NCBI GenBank assembly: GCA_018334095.1
Contig: JAGXTE010000058.1
Coordinates: 110,084-174,083 of the forward strand
Reading direction: 5' to 3'
Origin: Nitrosarchaeum sp.
Lineage (GTDB): Archaea; Thermoproteota; Nitrososphaeria; Nitrososphaerales; Nitrosopumilaceae
Length of the DNA stretch: 64,000 nt
The position numbers and the translations under genes are program-made. Numbering within the stretch: position 1 is the first letter of the stretch; each line of letters begins with the position of its first letter. The notes under the pieces were generated by a model. It was not told where the DNA came from. It saw only the letters and a program-made list of their open reading frames with translations, and searched no databases. Positions 23,191-32,744 of the stretch are shown piece after piece.

Positions 23191-25983
23191 ATGAAACAGG
23201 TTTACTTTTATGATGAAGGAGACGGGAAAAACAAGAAGCTCCTAGGTGGAAAAGGAGCAGGTCTATGTGAAATGACCCAACTCAAATTACCAGTACCTCC
23301 AGGATTTACGATTACTACCCAAGTCTGTAACGAGTACTATCAAAACGGTAAAAAATTGCCAAAAACATTGATGATAGAAGTAAAAAAGAATATTGCAAAA
23401 ATTGAAAAAAGAACTGGAAAGAAATGGAATTCTAAAGAAAACCCATTACTAGTTTCAGTAAGATCAGGCGCTGCAATATCCATGCCAGGAATGATGGATA
23501 CTATTTTGAATTTGGGATTAAATGATGAAACAGTTGAAGGTCTAGCAAAGAAAAGTAACAATCCACGATTTGCATGGGATTCTTACAGAAGATTTGTTCA
23601 ATTATTTGGCAAAGTGGTATTTGGTGTTGATGATAAAAAATTTGACGTAGTTTTAGAAAATGCAAAATTAAATCAAGCAGTACAAGCAGATAGCGCATTA
23701 AATGAAAAATCATTGAAATCAGTTGTTACAGAATACAAAAAGATTTGTGAAAAACATACAGGGAATCCATTTCCTTCTGATCCTTTTGAGCAATTAGAAT
23801 TAGCAATTAAAGCAGTGTTTGGAAGTTGGATGGGAGAACGAGCAATTGTATACAGAGAGAGAAATAACATTACAAAAGATATTGCAGATGGAACTGCCGT
23901 AAATGTAGTTTCAATGGCATTTGGAAATATGGGCAATGATAGTGCTACAGGAGTTGTTTTTACAAGAAACCCAGGAGATGGAACTAGACATATTTTTGGG
24001 GAATATTTAGTGAACGCACAAGGAGAAGATGTGGTAGCAGGAGTTAGAACTGGAAAACCAGTCGATGAAATGAAAATTGAAATGCCAGCATCATACAAAC
24101 AATTAGAACAGACATGTGAAAGATTAGAAAGGCATTACAAAGAACCGCAAGATATAGAGTTTACAATTGAACGTGGGGCATTTTATTTATTGCAAACAAG
24201 AAATGCAAAAATGAATGCAGTTGGAATGGTAAAGACTTCGGTAGATATGGTTAATGAAAAATTAATTGATAAAAATAGAGCACTTACTAGATTACACGCC
24301 GAGCAATTAGAACAACTACTCCATAGAACAATTGATTCAAAATCTATTAAAGATTACACGTTACTTGTAAAAGGAATAGCCGCATCACCAGGAGCAGCAA
24401 GTGGAATAGCAGTACTTGACGTAAAAAGAGCAACTGCTATGGGTGAAAATGGAGCCAAAGTAATTCTGGTCAGAGAAGAGACAAAACCTGAAGACGTTCC
24501 AGCATTTTTTGAATCAGTAGGAATTCTTACAAGCAGAGGTGGAAAAACATCCCATGCTGCAGTGGTAGCAAGGGGTATGGGTAAACCATGTATTGTTGGT
24601 TGTTCAGATTTGAGAATTGATTACGACAATAAACAATTCAGCGTAGATGATAAAATAGTTCATGAAGGAGATGCAATTACAATTGATGGCAGCACAGGCT
24701 CAGTTTACTTGGGAGAAATTCCAACAACAGAACCAAAAATCACAGAAGATTTTAAGACGATACTTGAATGGGCACAAAAAGTAAAACAAATAGGCATTAG
24801 AGCAAACGCCGATACTCCTGATGGAGCAAGATTAGCAAGAGAGTTCGGAGGTCACGGTATCGGCTTATGCAGAACAGAAAGAATGTTCAATGGAAGTGAT
24901 AGAATTGGATTATTTGTAGATATGATCATGGCAGAAAACATTGAAGAGCGAAAAAAAGTTCTAACAAAATTAGGAGAATTACAAAAAAGTGATTTCATTG
25001 AAATACTAAAAGCAATGGAAGGATATGCAGTTACAATCAGATTATTAGATCCACCATTACATGAATTTTTACCGAATCCAGAAGAGCTAAATCAAAAAAT
25101 CCACAAACTAGAACAGAAAAACGAAACAGTGGAGTTAGAGAAAGCAAAAATATTACTAAAAAGAGCAAAAGAACTTGCCGAAATTAATCCCATGATGGGG
25201 CATAGAGGAGTAAGAGTTGGAATCACATATCCAGAAATTTATGAGATGCAAATAAGAGCAGTGTTTGAAGCAGCGGCAGAATTGGCAAAAAACAAAGTAG
25301 ACGCTCATCCTCAAATCATGATTCCGCAAATTAGCAGTATTGCTGAATTAAACCATATTAAAAAAATCTACGACAATATCAAAAAAGAAATGGAATCAAA
25401 ATACAATATGAAACTAAAAATTAATTTTGGAACGATGATTGAAGTTGTCAGAGCAGCTTTGACTGCAAATGAACTTGCCAGTACTGCCGAATTTTTTAGC
25501 TTTGGAACAAATGATCTTACACAAGGAACATTTAGCTTTAGTCGAGAAGATGTTGAAGGAAAATTCTTGCCAGAATACATGGATAAAGAGATTCTAGAGA
25601 GAAACCCATTCCAATCAATTGATGTAAACGGAGTTGGAAGTTTAATGAAAATAGGCATCTCATTGGGTAGGAGTATCAAACCGGATATGGAGATAGGAAT
25701 TTGTGGTGAGCATGGAGGAGACCCTAATTCAATTAAATTCTGCCACAATGCAAAGCTGAGTTATGTTAGCGCATCACCACATAGAATTCCAATTGCAATA
25801 ATAGCAGCAGCTCAGGCAGCAATTGAACAACCAAAGAAAGGAAATGAATCAAGAAAACCAGTAAGGAAGGCAGCTAAAAAATCAGTAAAGAAATCGGCAA
25901 AAAAAGCATCAAGAAAACCAGTAAGGAAGGCAGCTAAAAAATCAGTAAAGAAAGTTAGAAAAAACAAGTCTAAAAGAAAATAA
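23191..25983 (+). CDS. ppdK: Pyruvate, phosphate dikinase with basic C-terminal tail
   Basis: 930 residues; usual length about 870-880. The N-terminal ATP-grasp domain has GGKGAGLCEM and SVRSGAAISMPGMMDTILN. The phospho-His domain has GGKTSHAAVVARGMG with His455, and the PEP-binding TIM barrel ends in GICGEHGGDP with catalytic Cys838. It makes PEP from pyruvate, ATP and phosphate, the entry to gluconeogenesis. Residues from about 880 onward are an added tail rich in Lys, Arg, Ala and Ser (repeat SRKPVRKAAKKSVKK twice), like histone H1. This tail is not part of the enzyme fold and may bind nucleic acid or polyphosphate. Confidence 0.96.
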   Translation: MKQVYFYDEGDGKNKKLLGGKGAGLCEMTQLKLPVPPGFTITTQVCNEYYQNGKKLPKTLMIEVKKNIAKIEKRTGKKWNSKENPLLVSVRSGAAISMPGMMDTILNLGLNDETVEGLAKKSNNPRFAWDSYRRFVQLFGKVVFGVDDKKFDVVLENAKLNQAVQADSALNEKSLKSVVTEYKKICEKHTGNPFPSDPFEQLELAIKAVFGSWMGERAIVYRERNNITKDIADGTAVNVVSMAFGNMGNDSATGVVFTRNPGDGTRHIFGEYLVNAQGEDVVAGVRTGKPVDEMKIEMPASYKQLEQTCERLERHYKEPQDIEFTIERGAFYLLQTRNAKMNAVGMVKTSVDMVNEKLIDKNRALTRLHAEQLEQLLHRTIDSKSIKDYTLLVKGIAASPGAASGIAVLDVKRATAMGENGAKVILVREETKPEDVPAFFESVGILTSRGGKTSHAAVVARGMGKPCIVGCSDLRIDYDNKQFSVDDKIVHEGDAITIDGSTGSVYLGEIPTTEPKITEDFKTILEWAQKVKQIGIRANADTPDGARLAREFGGHGIGLCRTERMFNGSDRIGLFVDMIMAENIEERKKVLTKLGELQKSDFIEILKAMEGYAVTIRLLDPPLHEFLPNPEELNQKIHKLEQKNETVELEKAKILLKRAKELAEINPMMGHRGVRVGITYPEIYEMQIRAVFEAAAELAKNKVDAHPQIMIPQISSIAELNHIKKIYDNIKKEMESKYNMKLKINFGTMIEVVRAALTANELASTAEFFSFGTNDLTQGTFSFSREDVEGKFLPEYMDKEILERNPFQSIDVNGVGSLMKIGISLGRSIKPDMEIGICGEHGGDPNSIKFCHNAKLSYVSASPHRIPIAIIAAAQAAIEQPKKGNESRKPVRKAAKKSVKKSAKKASRKPVRKAAKKSVKKVRKNKSKRK
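25848..25953 (+). repeat. 46-bp direct repeat encoding the PPDK basic tail
   Basis: Positions 25848-25893 and 25908-25953 are identical over 46 bp, with a 60-bp period, in frame in the PPDK 3' end. Identity at the third codon positions implies a recent duplication or gene conversion rather than mere protein-level constraint. Confidence 0.9.
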
Positions 25984-26030
25984 CCGCTTAAAACACATTT
26001 TAAAACTAGTAAATCACATCATAATACGAA

Positions 26031-26588
26031 GTGCTACCAAGAATTGATTCCATTAAACAAATGAGATTAAAGATAGGGATTACACAAAAACAGCTTGCAA
26101 CAATGGTTGGAGTAAGCACGTCAATGATTAACCAAATAGAGTCAGGTAGAAGTCAACCAAGTTATGATACTGCAAAAAAAGTGTTTGACAGTCTTGCAAA
26201 TTTAGAAGGAAAATCATCATCTCATAAAGCTGGAGATTTCTGTAGTAAAGATGTTGTAAAATTAAAGCCAACCAACACTTTACATGATGCAATTAAAAAA
26301 ATGCATGAATCATCAATCAGTCAGATTCCTATTTTCAATGGAAATGAACTTGTTGGAGTCATATCTGAAGATGGGATTGTTAAACATCTTGCAGATGTAG
26401 GAGAATCAGAATTAAAAAATGCAAAACTAGCAGACACAATGGAGCCAGTCCCACCAATTGTAGATTATGACACACCAGCAAATATTCTTGTTCCATTAAT
26501 CAGGTATTCAAAATGTATCCTAGTATCAAAAAAATCAAAGATAATTGGAATAATTACGGCATCAGACACGTTAAAGATGATGGAATAA
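26031..26588 (+). CDS. HTH (Xre-type) regulator with paired CBS domains
   Basis: 185 residues with GTG start: Xre HTH (about 5-60: MRLKIGITQKQLATMVGVST, then NQIESGRSQPSYDTAKK) and two CBS motifs (about 70-125 and 130-185: DAIKKMHESSISQIPIF and CILVSKKSKIIGIITASDTL). CBS pairs bind adenine nucleotides or S-adenosylmethionine, so it likely links energy or methyl status to transcription. It starts 47 bp after PPDK in the same direction and may regulate it. Confidence 0.9.
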   Translation: MLPRIDSIKQMRLKIGITQKQLATMVGVSTSMINQIESGRSQPSYDTAKKVFDSLANLEGKSSSHKAGDFCSKDVVKLKPTNTLHDAIKKMHESSISQIPIFNGNELVGVISEDGIVKHLADVGESELKNAKLADTMEPVPPIVDYDTPANILVPLIRYSKCILVSKKSKIIGIITASDTLKMME

Positions 26589-26697
26589 TCCCATATTTCA
26601 AAAATTTTCTGAAAAATCACTATTAAAACAATTAGTATCAATCATCAGTAGAAATTCTCAGCAGACTAGATATTCTAAAAACATAGTTGTAAAATCA

Positions 26698-27555
26698 ATG
26701 CTTAGAAAAACACTGTTCGTAATGCTTTTTAGCATAATGATTACAATCTCGATTTCATCGAGTCAATCTTATGCTGAAACAGACACAAAGTTCACAAAAA
26801 TCCAAGGAAATGACTTAGAAAACAATCCAATTACAAAAAACATCCTAAAGAATATTGAAATTGCAAGAAAACAATTTGCAGTCATAAAAGAAAAAGAACA
26901 GAAAGAGGACGAATATCAAAAACATATCAATGAGCAAAGAGTAGCTGCTCAAGCCAGTTTAGACCAAGCTGTGGCTAGAATGAATGACACATATGAAGAG
27001 TTTACACCAAGAAACGCTTTTGCAAAATATGTATCAGGATTTAATGCCACTCATCAAGGAATTTACTGGGATCAATTTGATTACCTCAATGCCAAGATAA
27101 CTCTTGCAAAAGATGCTAGAGACACAGTTCTCAAAAATGGTGGCACATATTTTGATGCAATGAAGGAATATTCAAAATATGCAAAGATGACCAAAATTGA
27201 AATGCTAAATGTCATAAAAGATTTGAATATCAAACATAACTTCACTGACAAAAAAACACAGTCATATTTTGATGCAAATGGTAAACTACCAAGAGTAGAA
27301 GATGATCTAAATGCACCTTGTTATAATTGTGAAGCAGTCATCACAAAAGTAAAGGTATCTGCAAGTGAGATCTCACCAATAACTGCAGAAAGACTAAAAC
27401 CAATTTCACAATCAGAACAAATTGTGAATCTAAAAAACAAGCTTTCTGAGATACAAAAGGACTTTGTAAGTTCAAAGAACATCATTGAGCAAAAAAAGAT
27501 GGTACACGACATGAATAACATCTTAAAACAAATTCAAGAATCAGATAATTCTTGA
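26698..27555 (+). CDS. Secreted helical protein of unknown function
   Basis: 285 residues. Signal peptide (1-26, ending SSQSYAE), then a mostly helical, highly charged body with coiled-coil character (about 45-90 and 240-285). A CYNC motif at about 203-206 (NAPCYNCEAV) could form a disulfide or bind metal. No family is recognised. Single gene between PPDK/HTH-CBS and the convergent epimerase. Confidence 0.65.
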   Translation: MLRKTLFVMLFSIMITISISSSQSYAETDTKFTKIQGNDLENNPITKNILKNIEIARKQFAVIKEKEQKEDEYQKHINEQRVAAQASLDQAVARMNDTYEEFTPRNAFAKYVSGFNATHQGIYWDQFDYLNAKITLAKDARDTVLKNGGTYFDAMKEYSKYAKMTKIEMLNVIKDLNIKHNFTDKKTQSYFDANGKLPRVEDDLNAPCYNCEAVITKVKVSASEISPITAERLKPISQSEQIVNLKNKLSEIQKDFVSSKNIIEQKKMVHDMNNILKQIQESDNS

Positions 27556-27597
27556 TAAATTTATTTTTTATTTTTATTATTTAATTAAAAATTAAAA

Positions 27598-27993
27598 TCA
27601 ATTTGGATGAGAGCATAGTTCAGCAAGAACGCCGTTAAGTGACTTTGGATGAATGAATGTGACTTTAGTTCCAGCAGAACCAGGTCTAATTTTTCCTAGG
27701 AATTGAATCCCACATCCTTCCATTCTTGAAACTTCGCCTTCAATGTTATCAGTCTCTAATGCCATATGATGAAGACCTGGCCCTTTTTTATCAAGAAATT
27801 TCTTAATTGGACTAGCATCATTAGTTGGTTGCATCAATTCGATTCTTCCATTTTCAAGATGGATTATTGCAACCTTGACGCCTTCAGTCTCTACTGTTTC
27901 AAATTCAACTTCATCTACTCCTAATGCTTCTTGGTATATTTTAGCAGATTCTTCTACATCATTTACTGCAATTGCAATATGATCTATTTTCAT
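27598..27993 (-). CDS. mce: Methylmalonyl-CoA epimerase
   Basis: 131 residues, one VOC-type protein. It starts MKIDHIAIAVNDVEESAKIY with a metal-ligand His, and continues with ELMQPTNDASPIKKFLDKKG, GLHHMALETDN and the terminal FIHPKSLNGVLAEL. This pattern is specific for the epimerase subfamily. It interconverts (S)- and (R)-methylmalonyl-CoA in the 3HP/4HB carbon-fixation cycle. The mutase subunits and MeaB lie within 9 kb. Confidence 0.93.
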   Translation of the reverse strand: MKIDHIAIAVNDVEESAKIYQEALGVDEVEFETVETEGVKVAIIHLENGRIELMQPTNDASPIKKFLDKKGPGLHHMALETDNIEGEVSRMEGCGIQFLGKIRPGSAGTKVTFIHPKSLNGVLAELCSHPN

Positions 27994-28055
27994 CTAAAAC
28001 ATATCTACAATTTAGAGTATTTAGATTTATTTGAGATTTAAAATGTAAAGTCGAT

Positions 28056-29708
28056 TCATTTTGTAAAGACCCATTTTTTCTTCTTAAACCAAATCAGCAT
28101 TATAAGAACGGTAACTCCCATACCTGCAATCATTACAAAGTAGCTTCCATACCATTTTAATTCAGGAATGTACTCGAAGTTAGTTCCATAGATACTTGCA
28201 ATGAAAGTGATTGGAATGAAAATACTTGCAATAACAGTTAGAGTTTTCATAACTTCATTCATCTTATTGCTCACACTAGAAAGATATGTATCCAAAAGAC
28301 TACCCACTACATCCCGTAACCCTTCAGTAGTATCAATCACTTGAACAGCATGGTTGTAAACATCACGCAAGTATGTTTTAGTTTCATCGTAAATAAGAGA
28401 AGTGGAACTACGTTGTAGATTATCCAAAACCTCTCTAGCAGGCCAAACAGACTTTCTCAATAAGATCATCTGACGTTTTAGAAATTGTAGCGTATGTAAT
28501 GTATTTGTACTTGGATTAGTCATAAGCTCATCTTCTAAATTTTCTGAGATATCACTTATTTTCTCTAAAACTAAAAAATAACTATCTATAATTGCATCAA
28601 GCAATACATAACCAAGATAATCAGTTTGCAGTGTTCGGATTTTACCAATATTTTCTCGCAGTCTTTTACGAATTTGATCAAAAAAATCTGCTTCGATTTC
28701 TTGAAATGTTAGTAGATGATATTTCGATATTACAAACGAAATTTGTTCTAAGTCAATTTTTCCACTTTGTTCATTAAAATGAGGCATTTTTAGCATCAAA
28801 AAAATATAGTTTTCATGAATATCAATTGACGGTCTAAGTTCAGTATTCATGATATTTGATTGATGTAAAGAATGCACACCAAACGCATTACCAAATTTTT
28901 CAATTATTTTAGGATCATGTATTCCAATTATGTTTATCCAAGTTACATTTAGTTTATGTTTAGATTCTAAACATGCTTCAATGGTGGCATTTTGTATTTC
29001 TGTCACATTTTTCTCATCATACTCAAAAAGATCAATTCGTATGTGTTCTACCTTTTTTTCTCCAATGTGAATTAATGCACCTGGACGAAAACCGATTGTA
29101 TCAGTCATAGTAATTCGGTTTGATTTTTTCTTGGTTAGAAATTTAGAAAGGTAAGAGAAATTATTAACTCCAAAATCGCTGGTTATTTTTGAGACCTTGG
29201 ATGTTTTAGCTGCAACTCCAACTATGATAAATCCAGTTAAAAGAGAAAATAAAACACTGAAATAAAAGGGAATGAAGTTGCCATCAAGTGCAGATTCATA
29301 AATTGCCTGAACATCGGCAGCTGAATTAGAAGGCACAAAAATACCAATGGCAGAATCCATCAAAAAAAACATGAACGATATTATTGAACCAATAACAATA
29401 ACGGTAAGAAATGAAATTTTCGACGGAATGTCTATGTTTTTCTCATTTTTGTAAACTGAAAAATAATTTTTATGTTTTACAATGATCAGAGAGATCAGAG
29501 TAATAATTATGGTAGATATTATCCACCATGAAATCAACAAAAATCCTTCAGAATCAGCTTTTTTGATTCCTAAAAATAGGTCAGAAATATTTCCAGATAA
29601 TGGAATTGATAAAAGATATGTTGCAGAAGCTACAACTATTTGATAAACAACTGCAAATAAAAAACCTACAGACAGTCTATTAATTATTACACCTAATGTA
29701 TTGTTCAT
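28056..29708 (-). CDS. CorA-family divalent-cation channel with extra N-terminal membrane domain
   Basis: 550 residues versus about 320-370 for typical CorA. Residues 1-185 form an additional membrane domain with about four hydrophobic helices. Then comes the CorA cytoplasmic domain (about 200-480: HSLHQSNIMNTELRPSID, EQISFVISKYHLLTFQE) and the two C-terminal helices. The pore signature, normally Gly-Met-Asn, reads IYGTNFEYIPEL here (Thr for Met). The GMN loop selects hydrated Mg2+, so altered selectivity is possible. It lies between epimerase and mutase genes, same strand. Confidence 0.88.
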   Translation of the reverse strand: MNNTLGVIINRLSVGFLFAVVYQIVVASATYLLSIPLSGNISDLFLGIKKADSEGFLLISWWIISTIIITLISLIIVKHKNYFSVYKNEKNIDIPSKISFLTVIVIGSIISFMFFLMDSAIGIFVPSNSAADVQAIYESALDGNFIPFYFSVLFSLLTGFIIVGVAAKTSKVSKITSDFGVNNFSYLSKFLTKKKSNRITMTDTIGFRPGALIHIGEKKVEHIRIDLFEYDEKNVTEIQNATIEACLESKHKLNVTWINIIGIHDPKIIEKFGNAFGVHSLHQSNIMNTELRPSIDIHENYIFLMLKMPHFNEQSGKIDLEQISFVISKYHLLTFQEIEADFFDQIRKRLRENIGKIRTLQTDYLGYVLLDAIIDSYFLVLEKISDISENLEDELMTNPSTNTLHTLQFLKRQMILLRKSVWPAREVLDNLQRSSTSLIYDETKTYLRDVYNHAVQVIDTTEGLRDVVGSLLDTYLSSVSNKMNEVMKTLTVIASIFIPITFIASIYGTNFEYIPELKWYGSYFVMIAGMGVTVLIMLIWFKKKKWVFTK

Positions 29709-29773
29709 GGCATTACATTATTAGATTAAAATTGTGACAAAATAAGGATTATCAGTAAAAATCAATTTGCCAA

Positions 29774-31384
29774 TTAAAATACTTCTTTTGGACGATACTC
29801 ACCAAACACTTCTCTAAACGTATTACTGATTTCTCCGGTGGTAGCAAATGCTCTTGCAGATGCAATAATGTATGGCATCAAATTTTCATCAGTATCAGCT
29901 GCACTTTTCATTGCAGATAATGCTTTTTCGAGTTTCTTGTTGTCCCTAGTTGCTCTAAGTTCTTTGAGGGCTTTCTTTTGTTGAATTTCAATTCTATCAT
30001 CAATTCTTAGTAATTCAGGAGGTTTTTCTTCTATCTCAGAGTATTTGTTTACACCTACAATTACTCGGTCTCCAGCATCTGCTTCTTTTTTAAGACGATA
30101 TGCATTTTGTCGGATTTCTGACTGGAAGAAGCCTTTTTCAATTGCCTTAATGGAACCTCCCATTTTTTCAATTTGTTTAAGATATTTCCAAACATTTTCT
30201 TCAATTTGGTCACATAATTCTTCAAGATAGTAAGAGCCTGCCATCGGATCAACAGTCTTAGTTACTCCACTCTCATGTGCAACAATTTGTTGTGTTCTAA
30301 GAGCAATTTTTGCAGATTCTTGTGTAGGTAAGGCCAGTGCCTCATCTCTAGAATTAGTATGAAGTGACTGAGTGCCACCAATTACTGCGGCCATTGTCTG
30401 TATAGCAACACGTACAATGTTATTGTCGGGTTGTTGAGCAGTTAATGATTCTCCACTTGTCTGAGTATGGAATTTTAGTTGTAATGAACGAGGATCTTTT
30501 GCATGAAACTTTTCTTTTAGGATTTTTGCATATACTTTTCTTGCAACTCTAAACTTTGCAACCTCTTCAAAGAACTCAATTGTACAACAAAAGAAAAACG
30601 ATAGTCTTGGTGCAAAGTCATCAATTTTTAATCCTCGATCAATGCATGTTTGAATATATGCAATAGCATTTGCAATTGTAAATGCAATTTCTTGAGTAGC
30701 AGTGCATCCAGCTTCTCTCATATGATATCCAGAAATTGAAACAGGATACCACTGTGGAACTTTTTCAGCACAGTATCCTATCATATCACCGATTAATCTC
30801 ATTGACGGTTTTGGGGGATAGATGTAAGTGTTTCTTGCAATGTATTCTTTCAAAATATCATTTTGTGTTGTTCCTCTTAATTCAGTACTTTTGAATCCTT
30901 GTGATTCGCCAACTACAATATAGTATGCAAGTAATGTTGACGCTGTAGAATTGATTGTCATAGAAGAACTAACTTTGCCCAAAGGAATTCCATCAAATGC
31001 AATCATCATATCTTTAAGTGAAGCAATAGAAACACCGACCTTTCCTACTTCACCTTCAGCGGGAGTAGAATCAGGATCATGTCCTATTTGGGTTGGAAGA
31101 TCAAAAGCCATGCTGAGTCCAGTTTGTCCTTTTTCAAGCATGAACTTGAATCGTTCATTAGTTAATTTTGCATCACCAAAACCAGAGTACTGCCTCATTG
31201 TCCAAAATCGTTCACGAAACATTTCTGTATGAATTCCACGAGTATATGGATAGACTCCAGAATCTTCTTTAACATATTTTTTAGATGATCTTTGGTAAAT
31301 TCGTTTTACTGGAAAATTTGAATCAGTAACAAAATTCTTTGATGGTGTTTTTTTACTAGTTTGTTTTTTTACCATCTTTTTCAC
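29774..31384 (-). CDS. Methylmalonyl-CoA mutase, large (catalytic) subunit
   Basis: 536 residues, the acyl-CoA-binding TIM-barrel half without a B12 domain. Motifs: YTRGIHTEMFRERFWTMRQY, FDLPTQIGHDPDS, SISGYHMREAGCT, LSFFFCC and AAVIGGTQSLHTNSRDEAL. The small B12-binding subunit is at 36487. It isomerises methylmalonyl-CoA to succinyl-CoA. A Lys-rich N-terminal extension (about 1-17) precedes the core. GTG 31384 overlaps the MeaB stop (GTGA), so translation is coupled; ATG 31375 is an alternative. Confidence 0.96.
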   Translation of the reverse strand: MKKMVKKQTSKKTPSKNFVTDSNFPVKRIYQRSSKKYVKEDSGVYPYTRGIHTEMFRERFWTMRQYSGFGDAKLTNERFKFMLEKGQTGLSMAFDLPTQIGHDPDSTPAEGEVGKVGVSIASLKDMMIAFDGIPLGKVSSSMTINSTASTLLAYYIVVGESQGFKSTELRGTTQNDILKEYIARNTYIYPPKPSMRLIGDMIGYCAEKVPQWYPVSISGYHMREAGCTATQEIAFTIANAIAYIQTCIDRGLKIDDFAPRLSFFFCCTIEFFEEVAKFRVARKVYAKILKEKFHAKDPRSLQLKFHTQTSGESLTAQQPDNNIVRVAIQTMAAVIGGTQSLHTNSRDEALALPTQESAKIALRTQQIVAHESGVTKTVDPMAGSYYLEELCDQIEENVWKYLKQIEKMGGSIKAIEKGFFQSEIRQNAYRLKKEADAGDRVIVGVNKYSEIEEKPPELLRIDDRIEIQQKKALKELRATRDNKKLEKALSAMKSAADTDENLMPYIIASARAFATTGEISNTFREVFGEYRPKEVF

Positions 31385-32295
31385 TTTACCAACGACTTTG
31401 TAATTTTATCAGCAGCTTCAAAAGGATCCATCTTTTTTGATTGTATTTTTTTGAGGTATTTTGAGAATGTTTTATCAGAACTTAACATCAATTCGATCTT
31501 TTCACTCATATTATTTAAAATAATATCTTTTAATTCGGTTTCCAATCTTAGCATATCTTTATCATGTTTGTTTTTATTTTTTGTATTCATCATTTCTTTT
31601 AGAGTTTTGGCAAATTCTGATATTCCAGAGTTTTTTTTGACCGATGTCTTCAAAAATACAGGATTCAAATTGGTAGAGCCGATATACTCACGAATTGCAT
31701 CAAAGAGTTGATTGGCGCCATCAAGGTCGCTCTTGTTAACAATATAGATATCTCCAATTTCAGTAAGACCTGCCTTTATGGTTTGAATACTATCACCTGT
31801 GTTTGGATTAAAGACAACAACTGTGATATCTGCAATGTTTGAAATTTCGACTTCAGTTTGGCCTGCTCCAACACTTTCAATTATTATTGGATTAAATCCA
31901 GCATATTCTAAAATTCTAATACTATTTCTAAGTGATCTTGAAACTGCACCAGTTGCACCTCTTGAAGCAATACTACGGATATAAGTTCCAGAGTCAGTAG
32001 ATTCAGTCATTCTAACTCTATCTCCAAGTATTGCACCACCAGTCACATGACTTGTAGGGTCTATTGCAAGAACTGCAGGTTTTGTTTTTAGTTTCTTTAA
32101 TGCAACAGATGTTTTGTTAATTAGTGAACTTTTTCCAGCGCCTGCAGGTCCTGTGATTCCAATGATGGAGGCATTGCCAGTATCTTTGTATATTTTTTTA
32201 AGTAATTTTTTTGCTTCAGAAGGATTGTTTTCAACGATACTAATGGCTTTGGCAATTGCGCCTCTCTTGCCTTTTTTTAAATCAGAAATATCCAA
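31381..32295 (-). CDS. meaB: MeaB/ArgK-type G protein, mutase chaperone
   Basis: 304 residues. Walker A is GITGPAGAGKSSLINKT (about 44-60); DPTSHVTGGAILGDRVRM and ESVGAGQTEVEIS are the family switch regions, and NKSD is the base-specificity motif. MeaB loads and protects the cobalamin cofactor of methylmalonyl-CoA mutase. It overlaps the mutase large-subunit gene by 4 bp, confirming the role by context. Confidence 0.95.
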   Translation of the reverse strand: MDISDLKKGKRGAIAKAISIVENNPSEAKKLLKKIYKDTGNASIIGITGPAGAGKSSLINKTSVALKKLKTKPAVLAIDPTSHVTGGAILGDRVRMTESTDSGTYIRSIASRGATGAVSRSLRNSIRILEYAGFNPIIIESVGAGQTEVEISNIADITVVVFNPNTGDSIQTIKAGLTEIGDIYIVNKSDLDGANQLFDAIREYIGSTNLNPVFLKTSVKKNSGISEFAKTLKEMMNTKNKNKHDKDMLRLETELKDIILNNMSEKIELMLSSDKTFSKYLKKIQSKKMDPFEAADKITKSLVK

Positions 32296-32340
32296 TATAA
32301 GATAATTTTTGTTAGCTGCAATAAAATCTTGTGTGTGATC

Positions 32341-32739
32341 TTAGGGAGAACCGTAGATAATCTGAGGCGCATCTTCTCCAAATGAGTGAATTTCAGTTTT
32401 TAGAGAAACTTTACCTAAGTCTTGATGATCTATTAAAAATGTAACAGGGTGAACTTGCCAACCATGTTTTGGGAGTATTGGAAAAGGAACTATCTCTACA
32501 AATTTAGAACTAGATATAGTCTTTTGAAAAGATTCATCCATTCCCAAAACTTCAAGCACTACATGATTTGTCTTTGAAGTTTTATCAAGATATGAAATTT
32601 CAACGTATCCGTCATAATAGGTGGCATCAATTTCAAATGTAGATTTTAAAACATCATGATTAGAACCAGAATCAAAAATAAAAAACAAACCCAATACAGT
32701 AATTATCGCAATAGAAATCAAAGGAATAATTTTTGCCAT
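32341..32739 (-). CDS. Membrane-anchored small beta-rich protein
   Basis: 132 residues. An N-terminal hydrophobic segment (MAKIIPLISIAIITVLGLFF) acts as signal anchor. The outside domain is beta-rich (TFEIDATYYDGYVEISYLD onward). No family is recognised. It ends 45 bp upstream of meaB and follows the aminopeptidase gene by 5 bp on the same strand, so it could be part of a long minus-strand unit. Confidence 0.6.
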   Translation of the reverse strand: MAKIIPLISIAIITVLGLFFIFDSGSNHDVLKSTFEIDATYYDGYVEISYLDKTSKTNHVVLEVLGMDESFQKTISSSKFVEIVPFPILPKHGWQVHPVTFLIDHQDLGKVSLKTEIHSFGEDAPQIIYGSP

Positions 32740-32744
32740 ATTAA

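Noticed and set aside
25848..25953. Repeats as CRISPR array or mobile element
   Set aside because: Only two copies, in frame within PPDK, with no spacers or inverted termini.
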